Assembly (NCBI RefSeq): GCF_003696345.1
Contig: NZ_RFLX01000012.1
Coordinates: 1 to 64,000 of the forward strand
DNA from: Teichococcus wenyumeiae
GTDB taxonomy: Bacteria > Pseudomonadota > Alphaproteobacteria > Acetobacterales > Acetobacteraceae
Reading direction: 5' to 3'
Length of the DNA: 64,000 nucleotides
Shown: piece after piece, positions 57,454 through 64,000 of the stretch
How positions within the stretch are numbered: the first letter of the stretch is position 1
Layout of the letters: every line of letters starts with the position of its first letter
Notes under the pieces: model-generated
Told to the model about the DNA's origin: nothing
The model's database searches: none
What the model saw: only the letters and a program-made list of their open reading frames with translations
Translations under genes and position numbers: made by a program

Positions 57454-58909
57454 CCTCATGCGCCACGCGCCCGGCCTCCACCTGCTGCAAGCAGCCGCCA
57501 CGCCCGATATCCTGGGCCTGACGGCGGACAGCCGTGCCGTGCGGCCGGGCTACCTCTTCGCGGCCCTGCCCGGCACGCGCTCCGATGGCCGTGCCTTCAT
57601 CGCCGATGCGGTGGCGCGCGGCGCCGGCGCCGTGCTGGCGCCGGAAGGCACCGACTGGCCCGCCGGCGTGCCACCCCGCCCCATGCTGACCTCCGCCGAT
57701 GCCCGCCGCGCCCTGGCGCAACTGGCCGCCGGCTTCTACGGGCTGCAGCCCGCCACCGTGGTCGCCATGACCGGCACCAACGGCAAGACCAGCACGGTGG
57801 ATTTCCTGCGCCAGATCTGGACGCTGGCAGGCAAGCGCGCCGCCTCCCTCGGCACACTGGGGCTGCGGGCGCCGGACTTCCCCGAGACGCCGTCGCTGAC
57901 CACGCCGGACCCGGTGAAGCTGCACGAAACGCTGGCGGAACTCGCCCGCGGGCGCGTGACCCATGCGGCGCTGGAGGCTTCCTCCCACGGGCTGGAGCAG
58001 CGGCGGCTGGACGGGCTGCGCGTTGCCGCCGCCGGCTTCTCCAACCTGACGCGAGACCACCTGGACTACCATGGCGACATGGCGGGCTATGCTTCCGCCA
58101 AGCTGCGGCTGTTCGACACGCTGCTGGAGCCCGGCGCCGGTGCCGTGGCCAGCGCCGACATGGATGCCGGGGTGCTGGCGCAGCTGCGCGGCATCGCGGC
58201 CCGGCGCGGCCTGCGCCTGCACACGGTGGGCGAGCAGGGCGAGGCTATCCGCCTGCTGCGCCAGGAGGCGCTGCCCGAGGGGCAGGTGCTGGTGCTGGAT
58301 GCCTTCGGTCGCCGCGCCGAGGTCTCGCTGCCCCTGCCCGGCCGCTTCCAGGCCGATAACGTGATGATGGCCGCCGCCCTGGCCGTGGCCACCGGCCTGC
58401 CCGCCGACCAGGTGCTGGCGCTGCTGCCGAAGCTCTCCGGCGTGCGCGGGCGGATGGAACTGGCGGCGCGCCTGCCCAATGGCGCCGCCGTCTATGTCGA
58501 TTACGCCCATACCCCGGATGCGCTGGAGCGGCTGCTGAAGGCGCTGCGCCCGCATGCCACCGGCCGGCTGCATGTGGTCTTCGGCGCCGGCGGCGACCGC
58601 GACCCCGGCAAGCGCCCGCTGATGGGCGAGGTGGCCTCCCGCCTCGCCGACCATGCCGTCGTGACCGATGACAACCCGCGCACCGAGGACCCCGCCGCCA
58701 TCCGCGCCGCCGTGCGCGCCGGCATGAGCCAGGGCGAGGATGTCGGCGACCGCGCCGCCGCCATCGCCCATGCCATCGAGGGCCTGGCGCCGGGCGACGT
58801 GCTGGCCGTGGCTGGCAAGGGCCATGAGAGCGGCCAGACCATCGGCACCACCACCCTGCCCTTCGACGATGTGGAGACGGTGCGCCGGATCCTGGGCCAG
58901 GCCGCGTGA
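57440..58909 (+). CDS. murE: UDP-N-acetylmuramoyl-tripeptide synthetase MurE (meso-DAP adding)
   Basis: MurE adds the third stem-peptide residue to UDP-MurNAc-L-Ala-D-Glu. The 489-residue protein has the Mur ATP-binding GTNGKTSTVDFLRQIW, GLRAPDFPETPSLTTPDPVK and VYVDYAHTPDALERLLKAL. The DDNPRTEDPAAI block with DNPR identifies meso-diaminopimelate as the added amino acid. The start is TTG at 57440, inside ftsI; an ATG at 58 (57458) would lose six residues that match the family start (MRLADLM). Confidence 0.95.
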   Translation: MRLADLMRHAPGLHLLQAAATPDILGLTADSRAVRPGYLFAALPGTRSDGRAFIADAVARGAGAVLAPEGTDWPAGVPPRPMLTSADARRALAQLAAGFYGLQPATVVAMTGTNGKTSTVDFLRQIWTLAGKRAASLGTLGLRAPDFPETPSLTTPDPVKLHETLAELARGRVTHAALEASSHGLEQRRLDGLRVAAAGFSNLTRDHLDYHGDMAGYASAKLRLFDTLLEPGAGAVASADMDAGVLAQLRGIAARRGLRLHTVGEQGEAIRLLRQEALPEGQVLVLDAFGRRAEVSLPLPGRFQADNVMMAAALAVATGLPADQVLALLPKLSGVRGRMELAARLPNGAAVYVDYAHTPDALERLLKALRPHATGRLHVVFGAGGDRDPGKRPLMGEVASRLADHAVVTDDNPRTEDPAAIRAAVRAGMSQGEDVGDRAAAIAHAIEGLAPGDVLAVAGKGHESGQTIGTTTLPFDDVETVRRILGQAA

Positions 58910-60276
58910 GCCCGCTCTGGACCGCCGCCGAGCTGCGCGCCGCCACCGGCGGCGCGCTGGAGGGCGAGGCCGCCGTCACCGGCGTGGCCATCGACAGCCG
59001 CGCCGTGCAGCCGGGCGACCTCTTCGTGGCGCTGCGCGATGCGCGGGACGGGCATGACTTCGTCCCCGCCGCCTTCACCAACGGCGCGGCCGCCGCCATG
59101 GTGGACCGCGACGTGGCGGGCGGGCCGCTGCTGCGGGTGGACGACACACTGGCCGGCCTCGCCGCGCTGGGTGCCGCCGGGCGGGCGCGCAGTGCCGCGC
59201 GCATCGCGGCCATCACCGGCAGCGTCGGCAAGACCACCACCAAGGACATGCTGCGGCACGGGCTTTCGGCCTTCGGCGTCACCCATGCCGCCGTGGCCAG
59301 CTACAACAACCACTGGGGCCTGCCGCTGACCCTCGCCCGCATGCCGCGCGAGGCCGCCTATGGCGTGCTGGAAATCGGCATGAACCACCGGGGCGAGATC
59401 GCGCCCCTGGCCCGGCTGGCCCGGCCGCATGTGGTGGTCATCACCCAGATCGGCGCCGCCCATATCGGCCATCTCGGCTCGCTGGAGGAGATCGCGGCGG
59501 AGAAGGCGGATATCCTGGAAGGGCTTTCCGCCGGCGGCGTCGCCGTGCTGCCGCGCGACAGCGACTTCTTCCCCATGCTGGCGGAGCGTGCCCGCGCCGC
59601 CGGCGCCAGCGTCACCGGCTTCGGCGAGCACGCGGCGGCGGATGCCCGGCTGCTCTCGGCCGATTGCGGCCCGCTCTCCTCCACCGCCGAGGTCATGCTG
59701 CATGGGCAGCACCTGACGCTCTCCATCGGCGCGCCGGGGCGGCACCTGGTGGTCAATGCCCTGGCGGCGCTGGCGGCCGGGACGGCCTTGGGCGCCGACC
59801 CCGCCCGCTTCGCCGCGGCGCTGGACAGCTTCCGCCCCGGCGCCGGCCGCGGTGCCCGCGTCGCCCTGGCGCTGCCGGGCGGCGAGGCGCTGCTGCTGGA
59901 CGAAAGCTATAACGGCCAGCCCCCCGCCATGCGCGCCGCGCTCGCCGTGCTGGGCACGCAGGAGGCCACGCGGCGCATCGCCGTGCTGGGCGATATGCGG
60001 GAGCTTGGCGATTTCGGCCCTGCGCTGCACGAAGGTCTGCTCCCCGATGTGGCGGGCAATGCCGACCTCGTCTTTTGCTGCGGTCCCTTGATGCGTGGTC
60101 TATACGACCGCCTGCCAGAAGCCCTGCGCGGCGCCCATGCCCCCACCAGCGAGGAACTTGCCCCGCTGGTGCGGGCGGCCGTGCGTCCGGGCGATGTTGT
60201 GTTGGTTAAAGGTTCGCTCGGCACCCGCATGGCGGCGGTGGTCGGCGCCCTGAAGTCCGAAGGGGCGCACTCGTGA
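58906..60276 (+). CDS. murF: UDP-N-acetylmuramoyl-tripeptide-D-alanyl-D-alanine ligase MurF
   Basis: MurF joins D-Ala-D-Ala to the UDP-MurNAc tripeptide. The 456-residue protein has [18 protein letters not shown], the ATP loop [33 protein letters not shown] and [20 protein letters not shown], and [16 protein letters not shown] near the end. The GTG start overlaps the murE stop by four bases. Confidence 0.95.
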   Translation: MSPLWTAAELRAATGGALEGEAAVTGVAIDSRAVQPGDLFVALRDARDGHDFVPAAFTNGAAAAMVDRDVAGGPLLRVDDTLAGLAALGAAGRARSAARIAAITGSVGKTTTKDMLRHGLSAFGVTHAAVASYNNHWGLPLTLARMPREAAYGVLEIGMNHRGEIAPLARLARPHVVVITQIGAAHIGHLGSLEEIAAEKADILEGLSAGGVAVLPRDSDFFPMLAERARAAGASVTGFGEHAAADARLLSADCGPLSSTAEVMLHGQHLTLSIGAPGRHLVVNALAALAAGTALGADPARFAAALDSFRPGAGRGARVALALPGGEALLLDESYNGQPPAMRAALAVLGTQEATRRIAVLGDMRELGDFGPALHEGLLPDVAGNADLVFCCGPLMRGLYDRLPEALRGAHAPTSEELAPLVRAAVRPGDVVLVKGSLGTRMAAVVGALKSEGAHS

Positions 60277-61361
60277 TCTACAATCTGCTCTCGCCTTTCT
60301 CCGAGGGCTTCATCCTTTTCAACCTGTTCCGCTACGTCACCTTCCGCTCCGGCGCGGCCTGCATGACGGCGCTGTTCATCAGCCTGTTCTTCGGCAATGC
60401 CATCATCCGCTGGCTGCGCTCCTTCCAGAACGGCGGCCAGCCCATCCGCACCGATGGGCCGGAAGGCCACCTTCTGACCAAGAAGGGCACGCCCACCATG
60501 GGCGGCGTGCTGATGCTGGCCGGGCTGGTGCCGGCCACGCTGCTCTGGGCGGACCTGCGCAACGGCTTCGTCTGGGCCGTGCTGCTGGTGACGCTGAGCT
60601 ATGGCGCCCTGGGCTTCTGGGACGACTGGCTGAAGGTCACCAAGCGCAACACCAAGGGTGTTTCCGGCACCATGAAGCTGGTGGTGCAGGCGGGCGTGGG
60701 GCTGATCGCGGCCATCTGGATCACCTCGCTGCAGCCCAGCGGCATGGCCTTCAAGCTCAGCATCCCCTTCCTGAAGGACACGATGCTGAACTTCAGCATC
60801 CTCTTCCCGGTCGTGGCGATGCTGGTGATGATGGGCGCCTCCAATGCCGTGAACCTGACGGATGGCCTGGATGGCCTGGCCACGGTGCCGGTGCTGCTGG
60901 CCGCCGCCGTCTTCGGGCTGATCGCCTATCTCGTCGGCAACCGCGTCTTCGCCGACTACCTGCAGCTCAACGGCGTGCCGGGCACGGCGGAACTGGCGGT
61001 GTTTCTTTCCGCGCTGATCGGCGCGGGCCTCGGCTTCCTGTGGTTCAACGCGCCGCCGGCCGCCGTCTTCATGGGCGATACCGGCTCCCTCGCGCTCGGC
61101 GGCGCGCTGGGTGCCGTGGCGGTCGCCACCAAGCATGAGATCGTGCTGGCCATCGTCGGCGGGCTTTTCGTGGTGGAGACGGTCTCCGTCATCATCCAGG
61201 TCTTCTGGTTCAAGCGCACCGGCCGCCGGGTCTTCCTGATGGCGCCGCTGCACCACCATTTCGAGAAGAAGGGCTGGGCCGAGCCCACCATCGTGATCCG
61301 CTTCTGGATCATCGCCATGATCCTGGCGCTGGTCGGCCTCTCGACGCTGAAGATCCGCTGA
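60273..61361 (+). CDS. mraY: Phospho-N-acetylmuramoyl-pentapeptide-transferase MraY
   Basis: MraY makes lipid I by transferring phospho-MurNAc-pentapeptide to undecaprenyl phosphate. The 362-residue protein has ten predicted membrane helices and the family motifs [52 protein letters not shown] and [23 protein letters not shown] overlaps the murF stop; the stop overlaps the murD ATG by one base. Confidence 0.96.
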   Translation: MIYNLLSPFSEGFILFNLFRYVTFRSGAACMTALFISLFFGNAIIRWLRSFQNGGQPIRTDGPEGHLLTKKGTPTMGGVLMLAGLVPATLLWADLRNGFVWAVLLVTLSYGALGFWDDWLKVTKRNTKGVSGTMKLVVQAGVGLIAAIWITSLQPSGMAFKLSIPFLKDTMLNFSILFPVVAMLVMMGASNAVNLTDGLDGLATVPVLLAAAVFGLIAYLVGNRVFADYLQLNGVPGTAELAVFLSALIGAGLGFLWFNAPPAAVFMGDTGSLALGGALGAVAVATKHEIVLAIVGGLFVVETVSVIIQVFWFKRTGRRVFLMAPLHHHFEKKGWAEPTIVIRFWIIAMILALVGLSTLKIR

Positions 61362-62734
61362 TGAGCACCGCCCCTTTCCTCCCCTTCGCCGGACAGCGTT
61401 TCGCCGTGGTGGGCCTCGGCCGTGCCGGGCTGCCTTCCGCGCGCCGGCTGGTGGAATGGGGCGCCGAGATCCTGTGCTGGGACGATGGCGAGGCGGCGCG
61501 CGAGGCCGCCACCGCCGCCGGCCTGCCGGTGGGCAACCCGGCCGAGGTGCCGCGCTTCCCCTTCGACGCGCTGCTGCTGTCTCCTGGCATTCCGCACATC
61601 CTGCCGCGCGTGCATCCGGCCGCCGCTGCCGCGGCCCGGGCCAATGTGCCCGTGATCTGCGATGCCGAGCTGCTGTTCCGCGCCGTGCGGGCCAGCGGCA
61701 GCGCCGCGCGCTTCATCGGCATCACCGGCACCAATGGGAAATCCACCACCACGGCGCTGATCCACCACCTGCTCGCCCGCGCCGGGCGCGAGGTGGCGGT
61801 GGGCGGCAATCTCGGCCCCGCCGCGCTGGGCCTGCCGCTGCTGGGCGACGACGGCCTCTATGTGCTGGAGATGTCCAGCTACATGCTGGAGCGGATGCAG
61901 GAGTTGCGCTTCGACGTGGCGGTGCAGCTCAACCTTTCGCCGGACCACCTGGACCGGCATGGCGGCATGGACGGCTATGCGGCCGCCAAGATGCATGTCT
62001 TCGACCGGCAGGACCGCACGAGCCTCGCCGTGGTCGGCATGGACGATGAATGGGGCCCGCATTTCGCCGCCGGCCGCGCCGGCAAGGTGGTGCGGATCTC
62101 CGGCCAGGCGCGGCAGTCCGGTGGCATCTGGGCCGAGGAGCGCGCGCTGCGCAGCGACGACGGGCTGATCACCGACCTCGGCACCGCCCCCGCCCTGCCC
62201 GGCAGCCACAACGCGCAGAATGCCGCCGCCGCCACCGCCGTGGCGCTGCATCTCGGCCTGACGCGGGAGGAGATCGTCGCCGGCATCGCCGATTTCCCCG
62301 GCCTGCCGCACCGGCAGGAAGCGGTGGGCACGATCGACGGCATCGCTTTCGTCAATGACAGCAAGGCCACCAATGCCGACAGCACCGAACGCGCGCTGGC
62401 CAGCTACGACCGCGTGGTGCTGATCGCGGGCGGCGTGCCCAAGGCGGGCGGCATCGCGCCGCTGGCGCCGCTGTTTCCGCGCATCGCCCATGCCGTGCTG
62501 ATCGGCGAGGCGGCGGAGGATTTCGCCGCCACCCTCGCGGCTGGCGGCGTGGCGCATGAGATCGCCGGCACGCTGGAGGCCGCGGTGCCCGCCGCCCTCG
62601 CCGCCGCGCGCGCGACGAATACGCCGGTGGTGCTGCTCTCGCCCGCCTGCGCCAGCTTCGACCAGTTCTCCGGCTTCGATGCGCGCGGCGATGCCTTCCG
62701 CGCCCAGGTCGCCAGCTTGATGGAAACCGTGTGA
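61361..62734 (+). CDS. murD: UDP-N-acetylmuramoyl-L-alanine-D-glutamate ligase MurD
   Basis: MurD adds D-glutamate to UDP-MurNAc-L-Ala. The 457-residue protein has an N-terminal [20 protein letters not shown], the ATP loop [58 protein letters not shown], and [20 protein letters not shown]. All family blocks are present and the length is normal. It lies between mraY and ftsW with one-base overlaps. Confidence 0.96.
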   Translation: MSTAPFLPFAGQRFAVVGLGRAGLPSARRLVEWGAEILCWDDGEAAREAATAAGLPVGNPAEVPRFPFDALLLSPGIPHILPRVHPAAAAAARANVPVICDAELLFRAVRASGSAARFIGITGTNGKSTTTALIHHLLARAGREVAVGGNLGPAALGLPLLGDDGLYVLEMSSYMLERMQELRFDVAVQLNLSPDHLDRHGGMDGYAAAKMHVFDRQDRTSLAVVGMDDEWGPHFAAGRAGKVVRISGQARQSGGIWAEERALRSDDGLITDLGTAPALPGSHNAQNAAAATAVALHLGLTREEIVAGIADFPGLPHRQEAVGTIDGIAFVNDSKATNADSTERALASYDRVVLIAGGVPKAGGIAPLAPLFPRIAHAVLIGEAAEDFAATLAAGGVAHEIAGTLEAAVPAALAAARATNTPVVLLSPACASFDQFSGFDARGDAFRAQVASLMETV

Positions 62735-63861
62735 TGGCTCTCTCCCGCGCCGACACTTCCGTTCTGGGCCGCTGGTGGTGGACGGTGGACCGCTGGACCC
62801 TGGCGGCGCTGCTGTCGCTGGTCGGCTTCGGCTATGTGATGCTGCTGGCGGCATCCCCGGGCGTGGCGGAGCGCATCGGCGCCTCTTCGCGCGACATGTT
62901 CATCCTGAAGCAGGTCTTCTTCCTGGCCGCCGCCACGGCGGTGATGGTGTCGATCTCGGTGATGCCGGTGAAGCTGGTGCGGCGCCTGGCGCTGCTGGGC
63001 TGCATCGGCGCGCTGCTGATGACCATGGCGACGCTTTCCGTCGGCGTAGAGATCAAGGGCGCGCGGCGCTGGCTGCACCTGCCGGGCCTGACCATCCAGC
63101 CTTCCGAATTCATGAAGCCCTGCTTTGCGGTGGTCGCCGCCTGGCTGCTGGCGGAAGGGCGCAACTACGGCTGGCGCGCCTATGCCGCCGTGGGCGTGCT
63201 GTTCTTCATGATCGTCGGCACCCTGGCCAAGCAGCCGGACATGGGCATGCTGATGGTGGTGGCCTCGGTCTTCTTCGCGCAGCTTTTCGTCGTCGGGATC
63301 AACATCTTCCTGGTGGCGGGCTGCGGCGTGGTGGGCGTGCTGGGCGCGGTCGGCGCCTATTTCACCATGCCGCACTTCCGGGACCGCCTGAACCGCTTCC
63401 TCGACCCCGCTTCCGGCGACACCTACCAGGTGACGGTGGCCATGGAGGCCTTCGGCCATGGCGGCCTGCTGGGTGTGGGCCCCGGCGAGGGCCGGCTGAA
63501 GGCCATGCTGCCCGACGCCCATGCCGACTTCGTCTATGCCGTCGCGGGCGAGGAGTTCGGCATGATGATCTGCCTGCTGATCCTCGGCGTCTTCGGCTTC
63601 ATCGTGCTGCGCGGGCTGCTGCGGCTGCTGGGCGAGCGCGACATGTTCATCATCCTCGGCGCCACCGGGCTGCTGACGCAGTTCGGGCTGCAGGCCTTCA
63701 TCAACATGGCCTCGGCGCTGCACCTGATCCCGACCAAGGGCATGACGCTGCCCTTCATCTCCTACGGCGGCTCCTCCGTCGTCGCGGTGGCGCTGGGCGC
63801 GGGCATGCTGCTGGCATTGACGCGGCGCCGCATCTCGCGCGCCGCGCAGGACGAGGAATGA
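62734..63861 (+). CDS. ftsW: FtsW, SEDS septal peptidoglycan glycosyltransferase
   Basis: FtsW polymerises lipid II at the septum and pairs with FtsI. The 375-residue polytopic protein shows the SEDS blocks: [74 protein letters not shown] and [19 protein letters not shown]. The preferred ATG at 62734 shares one base with the murD stop; a GTG one codon earlier is possible. It is the paralogue of rodA at the other end of the window. Confidence 0.95.
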   Translation: MALSRADTSVLGRWWWTVDRWTLAALLSLVGFGYVMLLAASPGVAERIGASSRDMFILKQVFFLAAATAVMVSISVMPVKLVRRLALLGCIGALLMTMATLSVGVEIKGARRWLHLPGLTIQPSEFMKPCFAVVAAWLLAEGRNYGWRAYAAVGVLFFMIVGTLAKQPDMGMLMVVASVFFAQLFVVGINIFLVAGCGVVGVLGAVGAYFTMPHFRDRLNRFLDPASGDTYQVTVAMEAFGHGGLLGVGPGEGRLKAMLPDAHADFVYAVAGEEFGMMICLLILGVFGFIVLRGLLRLLGERDMFIILGATGLLTQFGLQAFINMASALHLIPTKGMTLPFISYGGSSVVAVALGAGMLLALTRRRISRAAQDEE

Positions 63862-64000
63862 CGCGCCCCATCGTCATCGCCGCCGGTGGCACCGGCGGGC
63901 ATTTCTTCCCCGCCGAGGCCCTGGCGGCGGAACTGCTGCGCCGTGGCCACCGCATCGCGCTGATGACCGATGCCCGCAGCGCCGATTACGGCAGCGCCGT
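63858..64000 (+). CDS. murG: MurG, N-acetylglucosaminyltransferase (5' part, cut by window end)
   Basis: MurG adds GlcNAc to lipid I to give lipid II. Only the first 47 codons are in the window. They begin [20 protein letters not shown], the MurG N-terminal GGTGGH lipid-phosphate motif, and ATG overlaps the ftsW stop by four bases. The frame is open to the edge. Confidence 0.93.
   Translation, partial: MTRPIVIAAGGTGGHFFPAEALAAELLRRGHRIALMTDARSADYGSA

Overview
The window is high-GC chromosomal DNA from an alphaproteobacterium, most likely an Acetobacteraceae close to Roseomonas. This is inferred from a two-piece (circularly permuted) tmRNA gene next to an alphaproteobacterial sspB, a MurE with the meso-diaminopimelate DNPR motif, a ThyX of alphaproteobacterial type, a relict of the membrane ferritin MbfA, and a single mraZ-to-murG division cluster. 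No species call is possible from sequence alone.

Positions 1-6549 are the integrase end of an integrated mobile element next to tRNA-Lys(CTT). It holds an XRE repressor-like gene flanked on both sides by CCGGTTAA-type repeats, a Rha/KilAC phage regulator, eight small genes (most unrecognised) chained by 4-base or shorter stop/start overlaps, a helix-turn-helix protein and a tyrosine recombinase. One cargo gene is a free-standing M41 (FtsH peptidase)-like metallopeptidase. The other end lies outside the window. No capsid, portal, terminase or tail gene is visible.

From 6.7 to 12.3 kb, on the minus strand, lies the rod-shape operon mreB-mreC-mreD-mrdA-rodA. Then come a glycine-zipper lipoprotein; leuA; a class V aminotransferase; a minus-strand four-gene run (zinc-ribbon metallopeptidase, metallophosphoesterase, PuuE-type allantoinase, enolase-superfamily enzyme); and ilvB-ilvH-ilvC. 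leuA and ilvBHC together give branched-chain amino-acid synthesis. miaA and serB are divergent. Next come a Do-type protease and hflK-hflC (envelope and FtsH quality control), divergent mrp with a DJ-1 family gene, a broken mbfA, and a thyX/two small membrane proteins/rbsK run.

From 34.5 to 52.3 kb the content is mixed housekeeping: a PRISE-type reductase divergent from an HxlR regulator, an M20 amidohydrolase, the tmRNA gene next to sspB (trans-translation and its ClpXP adaptor), a HerA-like ATPase, class I fumarase, RidA, VOC, a secreted proline/tyrosine repeat protein, a ribbon-helix-helix protein, GNAT, AsmA, 5-oxoprolinase, a TerB/DnaJ protein and AmpD. The RNase P RNA gene follows.

From 53.1 kb to the end is the dcw cluster mraZ-rsmH-ftsL-ftsI-murE-murF-mraY-murD-ftsW-murG (murG cut by the window edge). 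Together with the rod operon, AmpD and the two PBPs, the window carries much of the envelope growth and division machinery.

The most useful non-routine observations are the small-gene element at tRNA-Lys with its repeat-flanked repressor, the mbfA pseudogene, a small membrane-protein gene after thyX that seems to need a CTG start, a leucine-rich leader-like ORF before leuA, and a leader with spaced TGGG boxes plus a perfect hairpin before mraZ.
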